From: Rhizobium sp. BK251
Lineage (GTDB): Bacteria; Pseudomonadota; Alphaproteobacteria; Rhizobiales; Rhizobiaceae
Direction: 5' to 3'
Length of the DNA: 64,000 bases
NCBI RefSeq assembly: GCF_004345245.1
Contig: NZ_SLUQ01000001.1
Coordinates: forward strand, 310,001 to 374,000
This document shows positions 37,722 through 45,830 of the stretch, in pieces (position 1 is the stretch's first letter; each line of letters opens with the position of its first letter). A model generated the notes under the pieces. The model did no database searches, was not told the origin of the DNA, and saw only the letters and a list, made by a program, of their open reading frames with translations. A program made the position numbers and the translations under genes.

Positions 37722-38920
37722 GCGAGATGCTGATTCCGACAACCGAAGTGGAAGCGGCGGAGATCATCCGCGCCCATGCCGCCCGTGCAAAGCCGCTATC
37801 GATCATTGGCGGCAACACGCGCTCCGGCTACGGAAATTCCGTGGAGACCGATGCGATATTGCGGTCCACCGGCCTTTCCGGGATCGTCTCCTATAATCCC
37901 GGCGAACTGGTCATGACAGCCCGCGCCGGCACGCCGGTCGGGGAGATCGAGGCGGCTCTTGCGGCAAACGGCCAGATGATGGCCTTCGAGCCGATGGATC
38001 ATCGGCCCCTGATGGGCACATCCGGCGAGCCGACGATCGGTGGCGTCTTCGCGGCTAACGTCGCGGGTCCGCGCCGGCTTATCGCGGGTGCCGCGCGCGA
38101 CAGCCTGCTTGGGGTGCGTTTCGTCAATGGCAGCGGCGAGATCGTCAAGGCCGGCGGTCGCGTCATGAAGAATGTCACCGGCCTCGACCTGGTGAAGCTG
38201 ATGGCGGGCTCCCACGGCACGCTCGGCCTCCTGACGGAAGTCACCTTCCGCGTGCCGCCGCGGCTGAAGACCGAAGAAACGATCGTCGTCTCCGGCCTGA
38301 ACGACGCCGAGGCAGCCGCTGCGATGGCGGCGGCGATGGCTCTGTCCGTGGATGCCTCGGGTGTCGCCCATCTGCCGCTGACGGTTGCCTGGCGGTTCCT
38401 TGGCGGCAACCTTCCGGAAGGCGAGGCGACTGTCCTGCGTATCGAAGGGCTGGATGCCTCCGTCCCCGTCCGGGCGGAAAAGCTGGCGGCAGCCATGTCC
38501 CCTTATGGCCGCGTCGCGCGGCTGAATGCCGAGCAAAGCCGTCGTCTCTGGCAGGAGATTCGCGATGTCCTGCCCTATGCGGACGGGACAACGCGGCCGG
38601 TCTGGCGAGTATCAGTGGCGCCCTCCGCCGGTCACCAGCTCGTGGCAGCGCTGCGGCTCGAAGCCGGCGTCGACGCCTATTACGACTGGCAGGGCGGGCT
38701 GGTCTTGATGCGCATGGAGGCCGATCCCGAAGCCGAGCTCATCCGACGTTACATCAAGGCGCTCGGCGGTGGTCACGCGACCTTGCTGAGAGCAACGGGG
38801 CAGGCGAGATCGGCAACCTCGGCCTTCCAGCCGGAGACCGAAGCAGTCGCGGCGCTCGCTCGGCGGGTGAAGGAGAAACTCGATCCGGCGGGTATCCTGA
38901 ACCCCGGCAAGATGGCGTGA
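37718..38920 (+). CDS. glcE: Glycolate oxidase FAD-binding subunit GlcE
   Basis: A 400-residue second flavin subunit related to GlcD but lacking its C-terminal catalytic half. The PCMH domain has SIIGGNTRSGYGN, TIGGVFAANVAGPRRLIAGAARDSLLGVRFVNGSGE and VMKNVTGLDLVKLMAGSHGTLGLLTEVTFRV. It ends with the usual RRVKEKLDPAGILNPGKMA. The start overlaps the glcD stop, so translation is coupled. The third subunit, glcF, lies 683 bp further on, beyond an antisense small gene, an unusual split of the normal glcDEF order. Confidence 0.95.
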   Translation: MSEMLIPTTEVEAAEIIRAHAARAKPLSIIGGNTRSGYGNSVETDAILRSTGLSGIVSYNPGELVMTARAGTPVGEIEAALAANGQMMAFEPMDHRPLMGTSGEPTIGGVFAANVAGPRRLIAGAARDSLLGVRFVNGSGEIVKAGGRVMKNVTGLDLVKLMAGSHGTLGLLTEVTFRVPPRLKTEETIVVSGLNDAEAAAAMAAAMALSVDASGVAHLPLTVAWRFLGGNLPEGEATVLRIEGLDASVPVRAEKLAAAMSPYGRVARLNAEQSRRLWQEIRDVLPYADGTTRPVWRVSVAPSAGHQLVAALRLEAGVDAYYDWQGGLVLMRMEADPEAELIRRYIKALGGGHATLLRATGQARSATSAFQPETEAVAALARRVKEKLDPAGILNPGKMA

Positions 38921-38946
38921 GGAGTCCAATGTCGCAAGGAGGAGTG

Positions 38947-38975
38947 AAAATAAAAGAGGCCCGTTGCCGGGCCTC
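38947..38975 (-). terminator. Terminator of the small periplasmic protein gene
   Basis: On the minus strand, GAGGCCCG/CGGGCCTC 8-bp stem with a 4-nt loop and a TTTTATTTT tail, 20 bp past the stop at 38996. The stem also lies 35 bp after glcE on the other strand and may act on both transcripts. Confidence 0.85.
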
Positions 38976-38995
38976 CGTAGTGGCCGCAGAACGGA

Positions 38996-39253
38996 CTAGC
39001 TCTTGCCCATGGTCTTCCTGGCGTTTTCCATGTGCATCATGCACTCGTCCACCATTTGTGTCTTGAATGCCTCCTTGGCGAGGTTCATTTCCTTCATGGC
39101 TTCTGCCTTCTTGGAGGCATCGGTCATCGCATCCGCGTCAGCCGACATCTGCATTACGGTCGGCTCATCGCATTTCAACATCTTTTCTTGCGCATAGACG
39201 TGTACAGCGAATGCACTCGCGAGGAACGCCGCGGCTAAAGTGAACTTCAACAT
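38996..39253 (-). CDS. Small exported protein, unknown function, inside the glycolate oxidase locus
   Basis: An 85-residue protein with a signal peptide at ~1-21 (MLKFTLAAAFLASAFAVHVYA, cleavage before QEK). The mature ~64 residues are helical and Met/Lys/Asp-rich (PTVMQMSADADAMTDASKKAEAMKEM, MVDECMMHMENARKTMGKS), with two Cys in total. AAGGAGA precedes the ATG at 39253. A 16-bp palindrome overlaps its 5' region and a strong terminator ends it, so it is an autonomous unit antisense to the glc genes. I do not recognise the family. Met/His content is compatible with metal contact but not proof. Confidence 0.75.
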   Translation of the reverse strand: MLKFTLAAAFLASAFAVHVYAQEKMLKCDEPTVMQMSADADAMTDASKKAEAMKEMNLAKEAFKTQMVDECMMHMENARKTMGKS

Positions 39254-39273
39254 AGCCTTCTCCTCCTTAGTAT

Positions 39274-39289
39274 TGGGCAAGTTTGCCCA
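39274..39289. promoter_or_regulatory. Palindrome just upstream of the small exported protein gene
   Basis: TGGGCAA-GT-TTGCCCA, 7-bp arms and a 2-bp spacer, centred ~28 bp upstream of the ATG at 39253. It is placed like an operator overlapping the promoter or leader. The binding protein is unknown. Confidence 0.5.
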
Positions 39290-39361
39290 GTCGTAAGCCA
39301 ACAGGAAGGAAAAATATCCTCCCACGAACTAAGTCAATAATAGAAGAAAATGCTAAAATAT

Positions 39362-39532
39362 TCAATGTTCGGCAGAGTAATATTTCCCTTGGGGTGAGTT
39401 TGCTTGGGGCGGGAAAGCGGCGTTGAAGACCTTCCAGCCCTCGGCTTTGGCCCGAATGCGGGCAGCAATGGAGGCGTTGTTATATGGATGCCCCGGGTCG
39501 CGGAAGTGATGAGGGGAATAGGGTAATGCCGT
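39362..39532 (-). pseudogene. Start-less protein-like frame upstream of glcF (possible gene remnant)
   Basis: Between two stops the minus strand stays open for 56 codons. It reads protein-like text such as PYSPHHFRDPGHPYNNASIA, then ARIRAKAEGWKVFNAAFPPQ, and ends YYSAEH. No ATG, GTG or TTG start with a ribosome site is present. Composition looks more like a genuine protein than random antisense, so it may be the decayed 3' part of a gene. The remainder of 39254-39603 is AT-rich promoter-like DNA. Confidence 0.25.
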
Positions 39533-39603
39533 TTACCCGCTTGCGGAGAAACGGATCAGGAGCCAGTTCGACAGGCGCAATTTGGGAGTGATGTAGTTCG
39601 CAG

Positions 39604-40908
39604 ATGCAGACCAATTTTACGAAAGAGCAGCTTGCTGACCCTCACGTCGCGGAATCCGAGCAGATCCTGCGCAAATGCGTCCACTGCGGCTTCTGCACGG
39701 CCACATGTCCGACCTATGTGACGCTCGGCAACGAGCTCGACAGCCCACGCGGCCGCATCTATCTCATCAAGGATATGCTGGAGAATGGCCGCGCTGCCGA
39801 TGAAAAGCTCGTAACGCACATCGACCGCTGTCTCTCCTGCCTCGCCTGCACCACCACCTGTCCGTCGGGCGTCGACTACATGCATCTCGTCGACCACGCC
39901 CGTGCCCACATCGAGAAGACCTATCGGCGGCCGTTCATGAACAGGCTGACGCGTAATCTGCTCGCCGCCGTCCTGCCCTATCCCGGCCGCTTTCGCGCGG
40001 CGCTTCGTCTTGCGCGCCTCGGCCGACCGTTTGCGTCTCTCATGAAGCGTGCTCCGGTGCTGGCGCCGTTTGCCGCGATGCTCGCGCTCGCGCCATCGCA
40101 GGTGCCGTCGGCATCTTCCTTCGCGAAGCCGGCCGTCCACGCTCCGCGCGGCGAACGGAGAGGGCGGGTGGCGATCCTGACCGGTTGCGCCCAACCGGTA
40201 CTCGACCCGGGGATCAACGAGGCGACGATCCGCCTGCTGACGCGCCTCGGCGTGGAAGTCGTGGTGCCCGAAGGCGAAGCCTGCTGCGGCTCGCTCGTCC
40301 ACCATATGGGTCGGGAGGAACAGGCCCTTGCGAGCGCGCGTGCAAACGTTGACGTCTGGATGCGGGAGATCGAACGGGGGGACCTTGATGCCATCATCGT
40401 CACTGCCTCGGGATGCGGCACGACGATCAAGGACTATGGCCATATGCTCCGCCTCGATCCAGCCTATTCGGCAAAGGCTGCGCGCGTCTCGGCGCTGGCC
40501 AAGGACATAACCGAATTCCTCGTTGCGCTCGAGCTGCCGGCCCTTGCCCCGAATGGCATCACCGTCGCCTATCATTCGGCCTGTTCGATGCAGCATGGAC
40601 AGAAGATCACCATGGCGCCGAAGCAGTTGCTGAAAGCGGCGGGCTTTGCCGTGCGCGATCCGGCGGAGGGGCATCTTTGTTGCGGGTCTGCCGGCACCTA
40701 CAACATCATGCAGCCCGAGATCGCCGCGAAGCTCAAGGCCCGGAAGGTCAGGAACCTGGAAGCGACGAAGGCCGACGTCATCGCCACCGGAAATATCGGC
40801 TGCATTACCCAGATCGCAAGCGGCACGGGTATTCCGATCCTTCACACTATCGAGCTGCTCGACTGGGCGCACGGCGGAGAACGACCGGCGAAACTCACGG
40901 CCGCTTGA
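39604..40908 (+). CDS. glcF: Glycolate oxidase iron-sulfur subunit GlcF
   Basis: A 434-residue electron-transfer subunit. Two [4Fe-4S] ferredoxin motifs lie in the N-terminal 90 residues (CVHCGFCTATCPTY and CLSCLACTTTCPSG). Two CCG domains follow, each with the paired Cys signature (GEACCGSLVHHMGRE and GHLCCGSAGTYNIMQP; also SGCGTTIKDYG and GNIGCITQIA). It takes electrons from GlcD/GlcE at the membrane. The ribosome site is poor, with GGGAG about 15 bases before ATG 39604. It is separated from glcDE by a small antisense gene, so it probably has its own promoter. Confidence 0.95.
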   Translation: MQTNFTKEQLADPHVAESEQILRKCVHCGFCTATCPTYVTLGNELDSPRGRIYLIKDMLENGRAADEKLVTHIDRCLSCLACTTTCPSGVDYMHLVDHARAHIEKTYRRPFMNRLTRNLLAAVLPYPGRFRAALRLARLGRPFASLMKRAPVLAPFAAMLALAPSQVPSASSFAKPAVHAPRGERRGRVAILTGCAQPVLDPGINEATIRLLTRLGVEVVVPEGEACCGSLVHHMGREEQALASARANVDVWMREIERGDLDAIIVTASGCGTTIKDYGHMLRLDPAYSAKAARVSALAKDITEFLVALELPALAPNGITVAYHSACSMQHGQKITMAPKQLLKAAGFAVRDPAEGHLCCGSAGTYNIMQPEIAAKLKARKVRNLEATKADVIATGNIGCITQIASGTGIPILHTIELLDWAHGGERPAKLTAA

Positions 40909-41008
40909 AGGTGGGCGTTGCCGTGTATAGGGCCGCGCTGTTTTAGAAAATGATTGACGACGATTTCGAGCGTGGCATCCTCAGGGGTGCAACCAACAGG
41001 AGGCGTGG

Positions 41009-41131
41009 ATGAAGTGGCTGGTAATGTGTGTAGTTCTGGTGTTAGCCGGTTGCCAGACGTCTGGTGATCCCAGCCTGAAATGCAACACCTACCTCGACGA
41101 GTCCGGCGCCGCGCGGACGAGCTGCTCCTAA
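41009..41131 (+). CDS. 40-residue lipoprotein
   Basis: A tiny gene with a perfect AGGAGG upstream. The peptide starts MKWLVMCVVLVLAGCQTSGD, a textbook lipoprotein signal with lipobox VLAGC, leaving a 26-residue acylated mature peptide containing two further Cys (LKCNTY and TSCS). Gln at +2 fits outer-membrane sorting. It lies 100 bp after glcF and convergent with the barrel gene. Function unknown; small lipoproteins of this size can be entericidin-like or envelope stress linked. Confidence 0.7.
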   Translation: MKWLVMCVVLVLAGCQTSGDPSLKCNTYLDESGAARTSCS

Positions 41132-41170
41132 GCTGGCTTGACGCCGTCGGCGCGACCTTGGCGTCGGCCG

Positions 41171-41845
41171 TTACCAGTGGAAGGAAAGGCCGACGTTCAC
41201 GGCATTCGTCAGGATATCGGTCTTCAGCCTGTCTCCGTTGTCGATCGGCACGTCGACGAAGGAATAGTTCCCCTTGTATTCGGCAAAGGCCGACCACCGG
41301 CTGGTGATCTGGTAGCTGATACCTGCCTGCGCCTGCAGCGTGACGCCACCGAATTCATAGCCGAAGGTCGTGCCCGAAGGCCGGGTGACTTCCACATGCG
41401 GGATGTTGACGCCGACGCCCGCGCCCACATAGGGGGTCCATTTGCGCCCCTCCTTCTGGAAGCGATAGAGCGCATTCGCCGTCAGCAGGTTCAGGCCGTC
41501 GGTGAACTCGAAATGCGACCAGCCGGTCTCCTTCAGCGTTTCCTGGTCCGCATAGACCTTGGCGTGGGTGTAGTCGATCGAGAAGCCGAGGTTGGGATAG
41601 TTGAAATCGGTGAGCCACCATGTCGCGCGACCGCCGTAATAGGGAGGCGAAGAAAAGGACTTGCCTTCCCAGCCGGCGGTGAAGTGCGTGCCGTCGGATA
41701 GGTCCACATCGCTGTGCGGGGCCGTCTGGAAACCGCCGTAGATCGAGAACTGCATCTCTGCGGATGCGTCATTGGCTGTCGATAGGGCGAGTGAAAAGGC
41801 AAGCGCAGCCAGAGCCGGCGCGCTCCTGCAAAAGTCACGATGCAT
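41171..41845 (-). CDS. Outer membrane beta-barrel, probable lipid A oxidase (LpxQ-like)
   Basis: A 224-residue protein with a signal peptide (~1-30, ending SANDASA-EM or close). The mature part alternates polar and hydrophobic residues in an eight-strand barrel pattern (MQFSIYGGFQTAPHSDVD, WTPYVGAGVGVNIPHVEV, WSAFAEYKGNYSF) and ends with Trp (VNVGLSFHW), the usual C-terminal aromatic insertion signal. The opening strand and size resemble rhizobial proteins annotated as lipid A oxidase LpxQ, which oxidises the proximal glucosamine of lipid A to aminogluconate. That specific function is a resemblance-based guess. GAGGGA precedes ATG 41845. Confidence 0.7.
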   Translation of the reverse strand: MHRDFCRSAPALAALAFSLALSTANDASAEMQFSIYGGFQTAPHSDVDLSDGTHFTAGWEGKSFSSPPYYGGRATWWLTDFNYPNLGFSIDYTHAKVYADQETLKETGWSHFEFTDGLNLLTANALYRFQKEGRKWTPYVGAGVGVNIPHVEVTRPSGTTFGYEFGGVTLQAQAGISYQITSRWSAFAEYKGNYSFVDVPIDNGDRLKTDILTNAVNVGLSFHW

Positions 41846-41964
41846 GTGAGTCCCTCGAATGCAATTGGCGTGCATTTATGCCGGCTTGTGTGACAGCCAT
41901 ATTGCGGTGAGGGCCCTGCGCCCGCAAAAAACTGGATTGTGGGAGCGCAGGTGGCGCAAACAGG

Positions 41965-41988
41965 AAGGGCGGCCCGAAAGCCGCCCTT
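41965..41988. terminator. Hairpin after the first L,D-transpeptidase gene
   Basis: A 9-bp perfect stem (AAGGGCGGC/GCCGCCCTT) with a 6-nt loop lies 25 bp past the stop at 42013 and ~120 bp before the barrel gene on the same strand. The T content after it is low, so termination may be partial. Confidence 0.5.
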
Positions 41989-42012
41989 AATCAAACCGTT
42001 ACGCGTCGGATC

Positions 42013-42714
42013 TCAGTCGCCGAACACGGTCCGCAGAATATCGACGCCCCGGTCCTGGAAGCTGACGTCGCCTTGCTTGTTGCCGGGGCCGATGACGATG
42101 ACTTTCGTGCCGACCGGTGCGCGCTCGTAGAGGTGCTTTACGTCGCTGTTCATCAGGCGGATGCAACCGGAGGACATGTTGAGGCCGATGGTCCAGGGCT
42201 GGTTGGTGCCGTGGATGCGGAAGACCGTGTCACGGCCGCCCTGGTAGAGATAGAGCGCGCGTGCGCCGAGCGGGTTGTTGGGGCCGCCTTCCTGGAAGGC
42301 CGGAATGATGCGTCCCTTGGCTGCCTCGCGCTGGCGCATCTCGGCCGGCGGCGTCCAGCTCGGCCATTCGGCCTTGCGGCCCACTTTCACGACGCCGGAC
42401 CAGCCGAAGCCGTCGCGGCCGACGCCGATGCCGTAGCGCGTCGCGCGGTTGTTGCCTTCGACGAAATAGAGATACTTGTTGTTGGTGTCGATGATGATGG
42501 TGCCTGGCGCTTCCGTCGTCGCGAGACGGACGACCCGGCGCCTGAATTGCGGCTTGACCGTCTTCATCTGCTGGACGGTCGTTACCATCGGCGTTGCATG
42601 TTGCTCGACGGTTGCGGCGGACGATGTCGCGCCCAAGGGCTGCGCCGTGACCGACGTGAACAGGCACGACACGGCAAGGCCGGACGCGGCGAGCATCAAT
42701 GCAAATCTTCTCAT
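42013..42714 (-). CDS. L,D-transpeptidase (YkuD/ErfK family), copy 1
   Basis: A 233-residue exported enzyme with a signal peptide at ~1-24 (MRRFALMLAASGLAVSCLFT, cleavage near VTAQ). The YkuD catalytic domain at ~70-208 has IIIDTNNKYLYFVEGNNRATRYGIGVG, FRIHGTNQPWTIG with His168, and the nucleophile Cys184 in MSSGCIRLMNSD. It forms 3-3 cross-links in peptidoglycan or joins proteins to it; in Rhizobiales such enzymes matter for polar growth and envelope tethering. The C-terminal ~25 residues (GPGNKQGDVSFQDRGVDILR) extend past the domain. It is paired with a paralogue upstream. Confidence 0.9.
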   Translation of the reverse strand: MRRFALMLAASGLAVSCLFTSVTAQPLGATSSAATVEQHATPMVTTVQQMKTVKPQFRRRVVRLATTEAPGTIIIDTNNKYLYFVEGNNRATRYGIGVGRDGFGWSGVVKVGRKAEWPSWTPPAEMRQREAAKGRIIPAFQEGGPNNPLGARALYLYQGGRDTVFRIHGTNQPWTIGLNMSSGCIRLMNSDVKHLYERAPVGTKVIVIGPGNKQGDVSFQDRGVDILRTVFGD

Positions 42715-42734
42715 ATGCGAGTCCCTCTCAATGC

Positions 42735-42766
42735 AAAACAGGGCGAAGCTAACGAAACTTCGCCCT
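42735..42766 (-). terminator. Terminator between the two L,D-transpeptidase genes
   Basis: On the minus strand, AGGGCGAAG/CTTCGCCCT 9-bp perfect stem with a 9-nt loop, then GTTTTG. It separates the two paralogues, so each probably has its own promoter. Confidence 0.7.
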
Positions 42767-42847
42767 TATTCAACATAAACCTGAAACAATCGGCCAGTTT
42801 TGGGGGTTCGTTCTACAGTATCCCCGCCTGGAAAATCCGTCGTTGCC

Positions 42848-43591
42848 TCAGATGACGATGACGCGCGTCCCAACCTTTACCCGATCGTAGAGATCGACCA
42901 CGTCTTCATTGCGCAGGCGGATGCAGCCGGAGGAAACAGCGCTTCCGATCGTCCATGGCGCGTTGGTGCCGTGTATGCGGTAGAGCGAGGAGCCGAGATA
43001 CATGGCGCGCGCGCCCAGCGGATTTGCAGGTCCGCCATCCATCCGCGCCGGCAGATAGTGACCCTTTGCGGCCTCGCGAGAGATCATTTCCGAAGGCGGT
43101 ATCCATTCCGGCCATTCCGACTTGCGGGTGACCTTGTGCGCGCCCGCCCATTCGAAGCCGGGCTTGCCGACGCCGACGCCGTAGCGGCGTGCCTTGCCGC
43201 CGCTCATGACGAGGTAGAGGAAGCGGTTGTTGGTGTCGATGACGATTGTTCCGGGCTTTTCCTTGGTCTCATAGGCTACGATCTGCGTCAGGAACTGCGG
43301 CTCGTTGAAAGCGCTGATCGGCTTCGGTGCGCCCGGCAAACCGGCCGGCTGTGCCTCGGCCGGTCTTTGTGCGCGCCGAAGGGTGGGCCACTGGAAGAGG
43401 CTGCGCCGCTGGGCGACCGGCCGCGTATAGACGACGGGACGGACGTTGGGGCCGCCAAGCTGAGCAACCCAGGGCGCGGACAGGTCGGGGCTGAGAATGA
43501 CGGGTGGCCGCGGCTGGTAGCGGTCTTCGGCAAGGGCCGTGCCGGCAAAGATACCGGTCATGATGGCGGCGAGCAGCAGGGATTTCATCAT
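42848..43591 (-). CDS. L,D-transpeptidase (YkuD/ErfK family), copy 2
   Basis: 247 residues. Signal peptide ~1-21 (MMKSLLLAAIMTGIFAGTALA, then EDRYQ). A Pro/Arg/Gln-rich linker spans ~22-100, then the YkuD domain runs to the very end: IVIDTNNRFLYLVMSGGKARRYGVGVG, YRIHGTNAPWTIG with His207, and nucleophile Cys223 in VSSGCIRLRNED. It stops at GTRVIVI without the tail seen in copy 1. The two copies clearly arose by duplication but have different linkers and separate termination, suggesting distinct roles or expression. Confidence 0.9.
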   Translation of the reverse strand: MMKSLLLAAIMTGIFAGTALAEDRYQPRPPVILSPDLSAPWVAQLGGPNVRPVVYTRPVAQRRSLFQWPTLRRAQRPAEAQPAGLPGAPKPISAFNEPQFLTQIVAYETKEKPGTIVIDTNNRFLYLVMSGGKARRYGVGVGKPGFEWAGAHKVTRKSEWPEWIPPSEMISREAAKGHYLPARMDGGPANPLGARAMYLGSSLYRIHGTNAPWTIGSAVSSGCIRLRNEDVVDLYDRVKVGTRVIVI

Positions 43592-43797
43592 CAGGTGGAC
43601 TCTCTACACTGGACCGGGTGACATGCCGGGTCTCGGCATTGCAGGCATCGTGCCATTGCTCGCCCAGCGAATGGTAAACTGGCGATCACGAAATTGCCGT
43701 CGATCGAATAAACCTTTTCGCAGGGTTACCGTTCGGTTTGGAAAGATGGTTTGTAAATGCTAAAGGCGGATTAGACAAGCGAGGGCGAAGCAGCGAC

Positions 43798-44427
43798 ATG
43801 AGTCTGACAGGCATAGTTACCGGCGAAGATGGCAAGAACCGCTGTGCCTGGCACGGTAGTCTTCCGGATTATATGCGTTACCACGACGAGGAATGGGGCT
43901 ATCCGGTCACCAACGATATCAGGCTGTTTGAGAAGATCTGTCTCGAGGGCTTCCAGTCCGGCCTCTCCTGGCTGACCATCCTGCGCAAGCGCGAGAATTT
44001 CCGTGCGGCCTTCGCCGGATTTGATTTCGAGAAGGTTGCCTTGTTCGGCGATTCAGACATTGAGCGTTGCCTCGCCGATCCGGGTATCGTGCGTCACCGG
44101 GGCAAGATCGTATCGACAATCAACAACGCTAGGCGCGCCGTCGACCTCAAGGCCGAGTTCGGATCGCTTGCCCGGTATTTCTGGGGCTTCGAGCCCGGTT
44201 TGGAAGAACGGCCCGCCGTGGTCGACCACGCGACTCTCGTCGCAAATCCCACTACGTCGACCTCGCAGCGTATCTCCAAGGATCTGAAGAAGCGGGGCTG
44301 GACCTTCGTCGGCCCGACGACCGTCTATGCCTTCATGCAGGCGATGGGCCTCGTCAACGACCATATCGAGGGTTGTTTCTGCAGGGAGAAGGTGGAGGCG
44401 ATGCGACGCGCATTGAGGCGGCCATGA
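43798..44427 (+). CDS. tag: DNA-3-methyladenine glycosylase I
   Basis: A 209-residue base-excision glycosylase removing N3-methyladenine from alkylated DNA. The Tag features are present: RCAWHGSLPDYMRYHDEEWG near the N-terminus (Zn-binding Cys and pocket Tyr/Trp), LFEKICLEGFQSGLSWLTILRKRENFR (helix-hairpin core) and the C-terminal zinc residues in NDHIEGCFCREKV. Start 43798 follows the family N-terminus; an in-frame Met 20 codons upstream is less likely. It overlaps the next gene at its stop, so the two form an operon. Confidence 0.95.
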   Translation: MSLTGIVTGEDGKNRCAWHGSLPDYMRYHDEEWGYPVTNDIRLFEKICLEGFQSGLSWLTILRKRENFRAAFAGFDFEKVALFGDSDIERCLADPGIVRHRGKIVSTINNARRAVDLKAEFGSLARYFWGFEPGLEERPAVVDHATLVANPTTSTSQRISKDLKKRGWTFVGPTTVYAFMQAMGLVNDHIEGCFCREKVEAMRRALRRP

Positions 44428-44858
44428 TGCCGGGGGTGAAGGTCATTGCCGCGCTGTTTGCGGTGCTGCTGGCGATTGCGACGCCGGTCGCCGCCGAGAT
44501 GCAGGCGCCCCAGCTTGACGAGGGCGAAATCCTGACGCCGCTTGAGGTCCCCGCCGTCCTGATGCGGCTCCAGGGCTGGACGAAGTTTGGCAGGAGCAAG
44601 GTCTATACGCTCCCGGTAAAGGCCGGACAGCACGTGAGGATCACATTCAATTCGAAGAGCCGTTATGCCTTCATGGCGATCTTCGATCTTTCATCCTCGG
44701 CGGACGAAGCTTTTTTCGGCTCCGACGAGAGTGGCCCGACAGCCGACCTCACGGCACAGTCGGATACGACATGGCTGATCCGGCCCTATTATACGCGTGT
44801 TTCCAGCCGTCGTGGGCTCGGTGCACCCTATGAAATACTGATCGACCCGCAGAACTGA
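44424..44858 (+). CDS. Exported protein of unknown function, coupled to tag
   Basis: 144 residues. Signal peptide ~1-26 (MMPGVKVIAALFAVLLAIATPVAA, then EMQAPQ). The mature domain is beta-rich: WTKFGRSKVYTLPVKAGQHVRITFNSKSRYAFMAIFDLS, later WLIRPYYTRVSSRRGLGAPYEILIDPQN. The pattern recalls bacterial pre-peptidase C-terminal-like or jelly-roll folds, which I cannot confirm. Tandem ATG codons overlap the tag stop, indicating translational coupling though a role in DNA repair is improbable for a periplasmic protein. Confidence 0.7.
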   Translation: MMPGVKVIAALFAVLLAIATPVAAEMQAPQLDEGEILTPLEVPAVLMRLQGWTKFGRSKVYTLPVKAGQHVRITFNSKSRYAFMAIFDLSSSADEAFFGSDESGPTADLTAQSDTTWLIRPYYTRVSSRRGLGAPYEILIDPQN

Positions 44859-44882
44859 GGCAGGCCTGGGGCTCGCAGCGTG

Positions 44883-45596
44883 TCACGGCTCGCCGCCGAT
44901 ATTGTCGATGAGCCCCTTCAACTCGCCGAGATGGGCGATCTTACGGAACCGTGGCGCATCCTTGGGTTCCTCGACATGCTCGATGATCCATGTGAGTTCG
45001 TGAGGAACGAAGACCCCGTAGCTGCCGGCGGCAATTGCGGGAACGACGTCGGACTTCAGCGAGTTGCCGACCATCATGGCGCGCTCCGGCCCGTCGCCCA
45101 CCTTGGAAAATATGCGGCGGTAGGTGACGGCCGTCTTGTCCGAGACGATCTCCACATTGTCGAAGAAGTCGCCGAGGCCCGATTGCGCAAGCTTGCGCTC
45201 CTGGTCGAAGAGATCGCCCTTGGTGATCAGCACCAACAGATAGTTTCCGGCGAGCGCTTCCAGCGTATCGCGGACGTTCGGTAACGTCTCGACGGGGTGC
45301 GACAGCAGGTCTCGCCCAATATCGAGGATCTGGGTAATAACGCGTGCGGGCACCTTGCCCTCGGTGATCTCGATCGCGGTCTCGATCATGGAAAGGGTGA
45401 AGCCCTTGATGCCGAATCCGTAGTGGCCGAGATTGCGCTTTTCCGCCTCGAGAAGCCGTTCCGAGATTCGCGCGCTATCGGCGTGATCGGAAAGGAGATC
45501 GGCAAAATGTCGTTCCGTCAGCCTGTAATATTGCTCGTTCTGCCAGAGCGTGTCGTCGGCATCGAAGCCGATTGTCGTCAACGGACGGAGGGACAT
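44883..45596 (-). CDS. HAD-superfamily phosphatase (YjjG-like)
   Basis: A 237-residue HAD hydrolase, subfamily IA. Motif I is TTIGFDADDTLWQNE with the nucleophile/acid Asp pair DxD (~11-13), motif II is LVLITKGDL, motif III uses the Lys of VSDKTAVTYRRIF, and motif IV is MMVGNSLKSDVVPAIAAG. The helical cap sits between ~20 and 95. Possible activity is a nucleotide or sugar phosphatase; the specific substrate is not evident. The start at 45596 has GAAGAAGG upstream. Confidence 0.85.
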   Translation of the reverse strand: MSLRPLTTIGFDADDTLWQNEQYYRLTERHFADLLSDHADSARISERLLEAEKRNLGHYGFGIKGFTLSMIETAIEITEGKVPARVITQILDIGRDLLSHPVETLPNVRDTLEALAGNYLLVLITKGDLFDQERKLAQSGLGDFFDNVEIVSDKTAVTYRRIFSKVGDGPERAMMVGNSLKSDVVPAIAAGSYGVFVPHELTWIIEHVEEPKDAPRFRKIAHLGELKGLIDNIGGEP

Positions 45597-45830
45597 TGGC
45601 CTTCTTCCTCGCGATGCAGCAAGAGACAACGAATCTATGCACGCCGCGCGCCGAAGCAAGGGTGTTGACGAGGGCGTGAACGCCGGCTCGCAGCAGTTGA
45701 AAAATGCGGCGCCTGCGTTACTTCCACTCGGTTGTCACACATGCGGGCTCCCTGCCCGCGCATTGTCCCGCCCACGGATCGCTGCCGGGGCGCTCAATGC
45801 ACTCCTGCCCAAATCAAAGGAATTTCAAAA

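Noticed and set aside
36297..37742. A 481-codon minus-strand open frame
   Set aside because: Antisense to glcD; shadow coding from GC3 bias.
39556..40872. A 438-codon minus-strand open frame
   Set aside because: Antisense to glcF, which holds clear iron-sulfur and CCG motifs.
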